Part shown: piece after piece, positions 35,557-42,922 of the stretch
How the letters are laid out: every line of letters begins with the position of its first letter
Numbering within the stretch: the first letter of the stretch is position 1
Assembly (NCBI GenBank): GCA_963668435.2
Contig: CAXXSC010000008.1
Coordinates: 930,001-994,000, forward strand
Direction: 5' to 3'
DNA from: G963668435 sp963668435
GTDB taxonomy: Bacteria > Latescibacterota > Latescibacteria > Latescibacterales > Latescibacteraceae
DNA length: 64,000 bases
Translations under genes and position numbers: made by a program
The notes under the pieces: generated by a model
Told to the model about the DNA's origin: nothing
Database searches by the model: none
The model's input: only the letters and a program-made list of their open reading frames with translations

Positions 35557-36168
35557 ATGCTTCTTTTTCTTCTGCAGGCTGTCATCATCTCGCTCACCGG
35601 CGTTCTTGCACCAGGCCCGATAACCGCGGCGACAGTCGGATCGGGCACACGATCACCTCATGCCGGAGCCCTCGTGGCATTCGGACATGGAATTGTCGAG
35701 TTTCCACTCATGGCATTGATCTATTTCGGCATTGGCGATTTCCTGAGGATCGAAATGGTCAGGGCGGGGACATTCACCCTCGGCGGCGCGTTCCTGCTCT
35801 TCATGGGCTTCGACATGCTGAAAAGCATCAGGAATGCCGGAGAAATCGATCATACCGGAGCATCAAAACCTCTGTCCGCCGGTATTTTCCTGAGCCTCGG
35901 CAATGCCTATTTCCTTGTCTGGTGGGCGACAGTCGGCGCCTCGCTGATCACCAAGGCGGTGACATTCGGACTGGCCGGCGTCATGATTTTTGCGGTGGTC
36001 CACTGGTCCTGCGACTTTGTCTGGTTCTATTTTCTTTCGGCGGCATCCTATAAAGGGAAGCATATTTTCGGCGTGCTGTTCCAAAAAACAGTATTCGCTG
36101 TCTGCGGGAGTTTCCTCCTCCTGTTCGGCACGCTTTTTCTGAAAGATGCCTGGAAGCTCTGGTTCTGA
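35557..36168 (+). CDS. LysE-family exporter
   Basis: A 203-residue, six-helix inner-membrane protein. The N-terminus LLFLLQAVIISLTGVLAPGP is the LysE/RhtB signature, and helices follow at regular spacing to the final FAVCGSFLLLFGTLF. Members export amino acids or small metabolites with proton antiport. It is 31 bases after the beta-helix gene, so they may share a transcript. Substrate unknown. Confidence 0.85.
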   Translation: MLLFLLQAVIISLTGVLAPGPITAATVGSGTRSPHAGALVAFGHGIVEFPLMALIYFGIGDFLRIEMVRAGTFTLGGAFLLFMGFDMLKSIRNAGEIDHTGASKPLSAGIFLSLGNAYFLVWWATVGASLITKAVTFGLAGVMIFAVVHWSCDFVWFYFLSAASYKGKHIFGVLFQKTVFAVCGSFLLLFGTLFLKDAWKLWF

Positions 36169-36201
36169 ACAGCCATGTAATAAATACCGCATTATCCACA
36201 A

Positions 36202-36244
36202 AAAACTCCCAGACATGCTCAATAACATGCCGGGAGTTTTGTTT
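36202..36244 (+). terminator. Terminator hairpin after the LysE gene
   Basis: aaaactccc (36202-36210) pairs with gggagtttt (36232-36240) over a 21-base loop that itself contains two catg repeats, followed by gtttt. The arms are bidirectional, but the minus-strand gene stops about 105 bases away. Confidence 0.75.
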
Positions 36245-36349
36245 TCAGCAGAACATCTTTGTGCCTAATCAAAACAACACAAGCTGTGATTCAGAGAATA
36301 TTGTCAGACCAAATATCAGTCACAGGCTTTCGTGTAACACCAGAGAACA

Positions 36350-37291
36350 TCATTCCTCGTCAGCGAGCTCGTCAAGCGGGCGGTATGTCTCAGGAATTTC
36401 AATTGTTACAGTAATTCCTTCGCAATACTGCTTGTAACTGCCGTGAGTCCAGAATTTCGCCGTCTTTGCCAGCTCGAGGGCACACGCGTCTCTGTCACCG
36501 CCATGATAGAGGTCGAGCGCTTTCTTTAGATGTTCGCAGACCTGTTCGAGCAACTCTTTCGCTTCGTGACGGTCAACTGTACCCGACCGGAGAGCCAGAA
36601 CAGGAACCGCCTGCTCATAATCGAAAGTGTTGTTGGTCAGGTTCTGAAGATAGCCGTCGATAATGTCCCACGGCGTGCCGTTATAATGGGTGAATATCTC
36701 TTCGTCGCTAAGCTTCTTCCTGCCTTCCGCCGCATCGGCAAGAGCAGCCTCGGCGATTTTTTCTCCCAGTAACTTCGCGTCCTCTTTTGCCGCCTCGTAA
36801 TAGGCAGCGTGCACAGGAAGGCCGCCGATCCATTTGAAAGCATGGCTAGCAGAAAGTTTACAGAACTCCTCGGTGGCCCTGTACATGAATCCCTGATTCG
36901 AGGCGCAGGATATGGACGCGAACGGAAGGCCGTATGGTGTGCCCTCCCAGAACGTGGGATAGATACGCTCGAAAAAAGTCCGTGCTATGGCGGTCACACC
37001 CCAGCTGTGGACCGGATCGACAATCAGAAGCCCGTTTGCACGTTTGAACGCCTTATAGAGTTCGCCCTCACCTTTCCTGCCCCAGTCATCATCGAGCACA
37101 CAGCCGCCGCCGACATTCTTGATACAGCTGAAACAGCTCGTACAGGGGCCGAACTTGAAGCTGTGCAGATGATGTGATTCTATAGTCAGATCCTCGTATC
37201 GTTCACTCAGGTGTTCGACGACAGCGTTCTTGAGGCCGGCGGTGTATCCCTTGCGCCGTCCGCTGCATTGAAGGACAAGCAATGTTGCCAT
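36350..37291 (-). CDS. Flavodoxin-fold NAD(P)H-dependent oxidoreductase with Cys cluster
   Basis: A 313-residue protein of the NADPH-dependent FMN-reductase/iron-sulfur flavoprotein type. The FMN phosphate loop is LQCSGRRKGYTAGL, and a cysteine cluster CTSCFSCIKNVGGGC follows at about residues 50-64, which could bind a [4Fe-4S] cluster. The remainder has VDPVHSWGVTAIARTFFERI, the usual FMN-shielding segment. A C-terminal ~110-residue helical extension is longer than in simple reductases. GAGGAGAG lies before the start at 37291, with an ATG six codons upstream overlapping that site. The electron acceptor is unknown. Confidence 0.8.
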   Translation of the reverse strand: MATLLVLQCSGRRKGYTAGLKNAVVEHLSERYEDLTIESHHLHSFKFGPCTSCFSCIKNVGGGCVLDDDWGRKGEGELYKAFKRANGLLIVDPVHSWGVTAIARTFFERIYPTFWEGTPYGLPFASISCASNQGFMYRATEEFCKLSASHAFKWIGGLPVHAAYYEAAKEDAKLLGEKIAEAALADAAEGRKKLSDEEIFTHYNGTPWDIIDGYLQNLTNNTFDYEQAVPVLALRSGTVDRHEAKELLEQVCEHLKKALDLYHGGDRDACALELAKTAKFWTHGSYKQYCEGITVTIEIPETYRPLDELADEE

Positions 37292-37511
37292 GTAGCGCTC
37301 TCCTCTCAAATGATATTGGTGAAAGAATCCATGTTTCGTTTATGGATACAGTATAGGCATTTCCCGCTATATATGCCACGATAAACAGGAAGAACTGCCT
37401 CACGGCAATTACGTATCCTCCGGACATTGGCAAAAACCTTTGACCGCGGGTGACGGGCGGCGTATTATATTATAACTATAGTACAGTACAACCCGCTTGC
37501 ACGGAGGCGCA

Positions 37512-38619
37512 ATGACCGCGAGAGAAAGGGTTCTCAGAGCATTCAGAAAAATTCCAGGCCTGCCTGACCGTGTGCCGATCCAGTTCGAACTCTGCCGTCA
37601 GCTTCTCGATCATTTCGGCGAAAAACTCGGCATCAAGGCCCGCTACACTGACAATCTCTATGAGGATGTCACCTACCGCATCAGCGGCAACGAGATCAGG
37701 ACCGCAATGGGATGCGATGTGGTCGTTACGGGCGCCTCTGTCGCCTCATCCTTCTCAGTGCAGAAAGACGAGGACGGCACTTGGCTCAACGAGTACAACA
37801 TGCGGATGCGCCAGGGAGATATTTATGTCGAGGTTGTCGATTATCCGCTGGCACATGTCGAAAGCCCATCCGATGTCGCAGCGTATACATTTCCCGATCC
37901 GCATGCTCCCGGCCGCTATAAGGATGTCGAGCGGCTTGTGGAAAAGTACAAGAACAATTATGTGATCATCGGCGATATCGAGGTCACCATTTTCAGCCTT
38001 GCCCACCAGCTTGTAGGATTCGAGAAACTCCTGCTCGATATGGCGATGGGTGCAGAATACCTCGGCCCGCTTTTCAAGGCATGCGCCGATTTCCAGACAG
38101 AGATCGGTATCGAACTTATCAGGCGTGGTGTCGATGCAATCTGGTTCGGTGACGATTTCGGCTCACAGACCGATCTTCTGATGTCTCCCAGCATGTTCAA
38201 CGAATTACTGAAACCATACTATGCCCGCAGTATCGAAATTTTCAGGTCGGCAAATCCGGAGATCATCCCTATCCTGCATTGTGACGGCGCGGTGAGTAAG
38301 TTGCTCGATGATATTCACGAGGTCGGTTTTGAGGTCTTCAATCCCGTACAGCCGGGCGTTCCCGGTCATGGCCCCCGCGATCTCAAGGACCGTTTCGGCG
38401 GCAAATTCGTATTCTGGGGGGGCAATCGACCAACAGGACCTCCTGCCGAAAGGCAGTGATGCGGAACTGGAAAATGACATACGGGAAAAGATTGCTGTCC
38501 TCGGCGAAAACGGCGGTTACATGATCTCACCAGCCCACATCATACAGGCCGATGTTTCACCTGAACGGGTTGAAAAATATATCGAACTCTGCCTCAAATA
38601 CGGATCTTATGGACGTTGA
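37512..38619 (+). pseudogene. Uroporphyrinogen decarboxylase (URO-D) family protein, one frameshift in a G7 run
   Basis: A UroD-superfamily TIM barrel; outside heme synthesis these proteins are often corrinoid- or CoM-type methyltransferases (MtaA/CmuA-like). Family features are MTARERVLRAFRK, the internal IWFGDDFGSQTDLLMSPSMF, IIPILHCDGAVSKLLDDI and VFNPVQPGVPGHGPRDLKD. After FVFWGG the frame fails at a seven-G run (38416-38422). Deleting one G gives FWGAIDQQDLLPKGSDAELE and the family C-terminus NGGYMISPAHIIQADVSPER, ending at 38619. Corrected length is about 368 residues. GGAGG precedes the start at 37512. The substrate is not the porphyrin of true HemE, because HemE N-terminal Arg motifs are not evident. 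In all likelihood it is an intact gene with a homopolymer error. Confidence 0.82.
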
Positions 38620-38659
38620 ACTGGCGTCATCCATAGCGGTCATATTACCATGAATACAC

Positions 38660-38695
38660 GTGCGGCGTTGAAACAAAAAGCGTCGCACATTTTTT
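38660..38695 (+). terminator. Rho-independent terminator after the UroD-family gene
   Basis: gtgcggcg (38660-38667) pairs with cgtcgcac (38681-38688), with one G-T pair, and is followed by a T6 run at 38690-38695. It lies 40 bases after the frame-corrected stop. Confidence 0.75.
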
Positions 38696-38925
38696 ATATA
38701 TTCATCTATAATGTTTTTACTTGATTTTCGATTTTCAAGCGCTATATTGCTAATTCTATCGTTTTGATAGACGTTCATGTATGGACGCCTCTTGTATCAC
38801 GCGCTCGCCCCTCCTTACAGCGTCTTCTACGCTTGTATCACGTCGCTTACGGCGTACAGCTCCGAGCGTGTCCTTCAGGCATAACATACTGTATCTATTC
38901 ATACTTCATAGCAGAGGAGACATGT
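38696..38925 (+). other. Intergenic region upstream of nagB with a direct repeat; no gene assigned
   Basis: Together with the preceding terminator this makes a 306-base gap. It holds an 11-base direct repeat cttgtatcacg (38791-38801 and 38832-38842), 41 bases apart, inside a locally GC-rich patch (cgctcgcccctcc, cgtcgcttacggcg) that differs from the AT-rich flanks. A 58-codon ORF from 38780 that overlaps nagB has no ribosome site. The repeat could be an operator for a sugar-responsive regulator, but nothing else supports that. Confidence 0.35.
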
Positions 38926-39744
38926 ATGAGAGTCATCATTCAGGAAGACTATGATGCCGTCAGTAAGTGGGCCGCAGCGCTTGTGGTATCGGAGATCAAC
39001 AGTTTCAACCCCACGCCCGAAAAGCCGTTCGTTCTCGGCCTCCCCACTGGCGGCACCCCGGTCGGTATGTACAAGGAAATTGTCAAGCTTCACAAGGCAG
39101 GCAAGGTTTCTTTCAAAAATGTCGTAACGTTCAACATGGATGAATATGTCAACATTCCAGAGGATCATCCTGAGAGTTATCACTCTTTCATGAAAACGAA
39201 TCTGTTCGATCACATCGATATCCCCGCAGAGAACACGAACATCCTCAACGGCAACGCTTCCGATCTCGACGCCGAATGCGCCCGCTTTGAAGAAAAGATC
39301 AAGAGCTATGGCGGTGTCGACCTCTTTATTGGCGGTGTCGGCCCTGACGGTCATATTGCATTCAACGAGCCCGGCTCCTCTCTTGTCAGCCGCACAAGGG
39401 TAAAAACCCTGACCCAGGAAACGATCATTGCCAACTCCCGTTTCTTCGACAACGACATCAATAAGGTTCCGAAAACGGCACTGACAGTCGGTGTCGGGAC
39501 TGTTATGGATTCCCGCAGGGTCATGATCCTGGTCACCGGTCACAACAAGGCACGCGCGCTTCAGATCGGTGTCGAAGAAGGTGTCAACCACATGTGGACA
39601 CTCTCTATCCTCCAGCTACACCCCAAGGCGATCATTGTCTGTGACGATCCTTCCACGGACGAGCTCAAGGTCAAGACGGTAAATTATTTCAAGGATATCG
39701 AATCGGCACATCTCGATCCCAAGACCATGCTCGGCACTATGTAA
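38926..39744 (+). CDS. nagB: Glucosamine-6-phosphate deaminase
   Basis: NagB converts glucosamine-6-phosphate to fructose-6-phosphate and ammonia. This 272-residue protein has the full active site at E. coli positions: D72 (FNMDEY), D141 and H143 (GPDGHIAFNEPG) and E148. LGLPTGGTPVGMYKE binds the phosphate. The start at 38926 follows GAGGAGA by five bases. It heads an apparent operon with a putative sugar nucleotidyltransferase, an acyl carrier protein and a Re-citrate-synthase-like enzyme. nagA is not adjacent; a double-SIS protein and a ROK kinase lie 15 kb away. Confidence 0.96.
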   Translation: MRVIIQEDYDAVSKWAAALVVSEINSFNPTPEKPFVLGLPTGGTPVGMYKEIVKLHKAGKVSFKNVVTFNMDEYVNIPEDHPESYHSFMKTNLFDHIDIPAENTNILNGNASDLDAECARFEEKIKSYGGVDLFIGGVGPDGHIAFNEPGSSLVSRTRVKTLTQETIIANSRFFDNDINKVPKTALTVGVGTVMDSRRVMILVTGHNKARALQIGVEEGVNHMWTLSILQLHPKAIIVCDDPSTDELKVKTVNYFKDIESAHLDPKTMLGTM

Positions 39745-39788
39745 TACTCACGTCAAACGCTTGAAATGCAGCAGGAAGGATAGACAGA

Positions 39789-41063
39789 ATGAGACTGATA
39801 CTGTTCGATACAGATAAAAGTGAGTTTTTGTATCCACTGACGCACCTCAGGCCATCGTTCGATCTGAAAATCGGTTTCGATACTCTCGGTGATAAGATCG
39901 GACGGGCGGCAGGCACCTACAGTTCAAAAGCTCTCTTCGTCCGCGAAATTTTGGAAACGGTGACGAAAGAACGCAATGAAGGAGTCATTGTCAATGATGC
40001 TTCGGCATTTGCCGGCGATGATCTTCTCGTTGTCGATGGTCGCGTGCTCGTAACCAAAGCCTTCGGGCTCCCCGACGGCGATTGTGTTGTCAAGGCGGGC
40101 GACGATGTTGTGATCGCAAAAGTTTCTGCTGCCACCGCCTCGACACTTCCAAGCGGCGGCATCGAGGAATTCATGGCTGCTGCGGCTGAAAAATGCCCTG
40201 TCGCCGATGCTGACATCAAACTCATGGCCTATCCCTGGGACCTGATCATCCACAACCCCGACACGATCACTGCCGATTTCGAGGCCATGGGAAAATCAGG
40301 CATCGAGGGCAGTATGCACCCGATGTCCTGCATTTACGGCCCCGAGGACCGCTGCTACATCGCACCAGGCGCCGAAATCCATCCGACAGTTGTAATCGAC
40401 ACAAAACACGGCCCGGTCTATATCGATGAGGATGTCGAGGTATTCCCGCACACCCGTGTCGAGGGTCCGTCCTATATCGGCAAAGGCACCCAGCTTGTTG
40501 GTGGCAAAATCCGCGAAGGCTGTTCAATCGGCCCGGTCTGCAAAGTCGGCGGCGAGGTCGAAGAGGCCATTATTCACGGCTACTCCAACAAATATCATGA
40601 CGGTTTTCTGGGACATGCCTATGTCTGTGAATGGGTTAACCTCGGCGCACTGACAACGAACTCCGACCTCAAAAACGATTACGGCAGTGTCGAGGTCAAG
40701 GTCGGCGGAGTTACCTACGACACCGGCAGCACCAAGATTGGCTCGTTCATCGGCGACCACACGAAAACCTCGATCGGCACGCTTCTCAACACCGGCAGCT
40801 CCATTGGCTGCATGTGCCTGTTGATGGCCTCCGGGGCACCCATGCCGAAATTCATTCCTAGTTTCTCCTGGTTCCTCAACGGCCGTTTCTCGCGCGGCGC
40901 CGGTTACAAAAGCCTTCTCAAAACGGCATACGCGGCGACAAGCAGGAGGAAACGTGACCTCACTGAAGCCGATGTGGAACTTCTCAAGGCGGTATATGAT
41001 CTGACGAAGGAAGAGCGCAGCAAGCTGGTCAGGCGTGATTCGCTGGCCATGCTGAAAAAATAA
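39789..41063 (+). CDS. Putative sugar nucleotidyltransferase with left-handed beta-helix (GlmU-like)
   Basis: A 424-residue protein. The N-terminal part (MRLILFDTDKSEFLYPLTHLRPSFDLKIG) matches the 'putative sugar nucleotidyl transferase' family and lacks the classical GxGTRMxxxxPK loop of GlmU. From about residue 185 a hexapeptide-repeat beta-helix appears (CYIAPGAEIHPTVVIDTKHGP, VYIDEDVEVFPHTRVEGPSYIG, IGSFIGDHTKTSIGTLLNTGSSIG). Such proteins may transfer UTP or acetyl groups on glucosamine-1-phosphate. Position 45 bases after nagB supports an amino-sugar link. The 40-residue C-terminal tail is helical. Whether it is an active bifunctional enzyme cannot be told. Confidence 0.8.
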   Translation: MRLILFDTDKSEFLYPLTHLRPSFDLKIGFDTLGDKIGRAAGTYSSKALFVREILETVTKERNEGVIVNDASAFAGDDLLVVDGRVLVTKAFGLPDGDCVVKAGDDVVIAKVSAATASTLPSGGIEEFMAAAAEKCPVADADIKLMAYPWDLIIHNPDTITADFEAMGKSGIEGSMHPMSCIYGPEDRCYIAPGAEIHPTVVIDTKHGPVYIDEDVEVFPHTRVEGPSYIGKGTQLVGGKIREGCSIGPVCKVGGEVEEAIIHGYSNKYHDGFLGHAYVCEWVNLGALTTNSDLKNDYGSVEVKVGGVTYDTGSTKIGSFIGDHTKTSIGTLLNTGSSIGCMCLLMASGAPMPKFIPSFSWFLNGRFSRGAGYKSLLKTAYAATSRRKRDLTEADVELLKAVYDLTKEERSKLVRRDSLAMLKK

Positions 41064-41136
41064 CCTGGCGGACCGGCAGCTTATTCACGGTCTGTATTCT
41101 ATCTGTCATCTATGGAAAAGAATAAGGGAGGTTTCC

Positions 41137-41376
41137 ATGACACGAGAAGAAGTCCTTGCACGGGTCAAAAAAGTTACAGCAACAATCCTTTCGATCGATG
41201 AATCCGAGTGTACGGAAGATAAGAGTTTTACCGCTGACCTCGGCGCCGAGTCTATCCAGTCGGTGGAGCTGATGGCGGGTTTCGATGCCGAATTCGATAT
41301 TGAAATGGATGAGGACGGCGCGCTGGCATGCCAGACACTCGGCGACGCAGTCGAATTTATCGCCACCTACGTCTGA
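41137..41376 (+). CDS. Acyl carrier protein-like
   Basis: A 79-residue acidic four-helix protein of the phosphopantetheine-carrier type. The attachment Ser is S39 in LGAESIQSVELMAGFDAEF, where the normal DSLDxVEL has become ESIQSVEL; the Ser and the hydrophobic spacing are kept, but the preceding Asp is Glu. AAGGGAGG precedes the ATG. No fatty-acid or polyketide genes are adjacent. It lies between a sugar nucleotidyltransferase and a citrate/isopropylmalate-synthase-type enzyme, an odd setting for the primary ACP, so it is probably a specialised carrier. Confidence 0.85.
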   Translation: MTREEVLARVKKVTATILSIDESECTEDKSFTADLGAESIQSVELMAGFDAEFDIEMDEDGALACQTLGDAVEFIATYV

Positions 41377-41421
41377 TCCGGCATCTGGCACATCAGACCA
41401 TCACGTTATCAGGAGAGACAT

Positions 41422-42819
41422 TTGATAATCGACATTGACAAACCCAATCTGCTGGAAGACAAGTTTCCGTATTCCATCCCGCCGAAAATTACATTCGACG
41501 GCCCGGCGGTCGAGTATATCGACGGCAAGGAAGTCAAGTTCGATTTCCGCGATGTAATGAAACGGGATCTGGTCATTACTGATACAACATTCCGTGACGG
41601 CCAGCAGTCACGTCCGCCCTATACACAGGAACAGATGGTTGAAATCTTTAAATTCCTGTCCAAAATCGGCGGGCCCAACGGCGTTATTCGTCAGACCGAG
41701 TTCTTTCTCTATACGCCTAACGACCGCGACACCATGGATAAATGCCGTGCCGAGGGATTGAAATATCCCGAGATCACCGGCTGGATTCGTGCGGTCAAGG
41801 GCGATTTCAGGCTGGTCAAGGAAGCCGGACTCAAAGAAACCGGTATGCTGACAAGCTCTTCCGATTACCACATTTTCCACAAACAGAACCAGACACGCAA
41901 GGAAGCGTTCGACACTTATATCGGTGTTGTCGAAGCGGCATTGGAAACAGGTGTACGTCCTCGCTGCCATCTTGAGGATGTCACCCGTGCCGACCTCAAA
42001 GGTTTCGTGATCCCCTTTGTCACAAAACTCATGGAAATGTCCGAGCAGGTCCCCGACGAACTCAAGGTCAAGATCAGGCTTTGCGATACGATGGGCTACG
42101 GTATCAGTTATCCCGGCGCGGAAGAGCCCCGGAGCATCCCCAAGCTGATCTATCGCATGACCAACGACTGTGGCGTTCCACCGGAACGGCTCGAATGGCA
42201 CGGCCACAATGATTTCCACAAGGTGCATATCAACGCGGCAACATCCTGGCTGTACGGATGCAACCAGCTCAACGCCTCCCTCTTCGGGTTCGGCGAGCGC
42301 TGCGGCAACCCGCCGCTCGAGGGTGCAGTCATGGAGTATATCGCTCTCAAAGGCGATCTCTGCGACATAGACACCAATGCTATCTCAGAGGCTGCGCACT
42401 ATTTCAGAAGCGAGGTCGGCGTGAAATTCCCGACCAACTATCCGTTCATAGGCCGCGATTTCAATACCACGCGTGCCGGTATCCATGCCGGTGGTCTGAA
42501 CCGTGACGAACGTATCTACAACATCTTTGATACGACGACCCTGCTCGGCCGCCCGCCGCGTGTCGCTATCACTGACAAGACCGGTGTCGACGGTGTCAAA
42601 CTCTGGGTCAACGACTATCTGGGGCTCACAGGCGATGACCGTCTGACAGTTATCGATGTCGTCAAGATCGGCCGCTGGGTCGACGACCAGTACAAGAAAC
42701 ACGGACGCATGACCGCTATTTCCGACAAAGAGCTTCGTGAACAGGTCAAGCTCCACCTGCCGGAGCATTATGAGGCACACCGCCATCATAAAACGCTCAA
42801 AGAAATGCAGGATCAGTAA
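41422..42819 (+). CDS. Re-citrate-synthase-like / 2-isopropylmalate synthase family enzyme
   Basis: A 465-residue member of the LeuA/HMGL family, which condenses acetyl-CoA with a keto acid. The metal/catalytic motif ITDTTFRDGQQ (residues 52-62) and metal His in WHGHNDFH (H260, H262) are present. The pattern RPPYTQEQ, GPNGVIRQTEFFLYTPND, ITGWIRAVKGDFRLVKEAGL and LTSSSDYHIFHKQ is, from memory, that of the Re-citrate synthase group of anaerobes such as Clostridium kluyveri rather than LeuA, and the regulatory C-terminal LeuA domain is missing. The start is a TTG after AGGAGAGA. If correct, it supplies citrate for an anaerobic partial TCA cycle. Alternatives are homocitrate or citramalate synthesis. 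Confidence 0.75.
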   Translation: MIIDIDKPNLLEDKFPYSIPPKITFDGPAVEYIDGKEVKFDFRDVMKRDLVITDTTFRDGQQSRPPYTQEQMVEIFKFLSKIGGPNGVIRQTEFFLYTPNDRDTMDKCRAEGLKYPEITGWIRAVKGDFRLVKEAGLKETGMLTSSSDYHIFHKQNQTRKEAFDTYIGVVEAALETGVRPRCHLEDVTRADLKGFVIPFVTKLMEMSEQVPDELKVKIRLCDTMGYGISYPGAEEPRSIPKLIYRMTNDCGVPPERLEWHGHNDFHKVHINAATSWLYGCNQLNASLFGFGERCGNPPLEGAVMEYIALKGDLCDIDTNAISEAAHYFRSEVGVKFPTNYPFIGRDFNTTRAGIHAGGLNRDERIYNIFDTTTLLGRPPRVAITDKTGVDGVKLWVNDYLGLTGDDRLTVIDVVKIGRWVDDQYKKHGRMTAISDKELREQVKLHLPEHYEAHRHHKTLKEMQDQ

Positions 42820-42821
42820 TA

Positions 42822-42854
42822 AAAAAAGGGCGGCTCTTTCGGGCCGCCTTTTTT
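42822..42854 (+). terminator. Rho-independent terminator ending the nagB operon
   Basis: The arm aaaaagggcggc pairs with gccgccttttttt, closing a short ctctttcggg loop. It starts directly after the stop codon and the T run extends to 42854. Confidence 0.88.
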
Positions 42855-42922
42855 CTTTCAGTTATGTAACTTCGATGTATTCCAAACCGTTATCTTCCCA
42901 TGCAGATCGGGCCTCAAGCAAC

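Noticed and set aside
38780..38956. 58-codon ORF upstream of nagB
   Set aside because: No ribosome site, overlaps the nagB start in another frame and has no recognisable sequence.
39789..41063. Bona fide bifunctional GlmU
   Set aside because: The N-terminal GxGTRM-type nucleotide loop is absent and the layout fits the putative sugar nucleotidyltransferase family.
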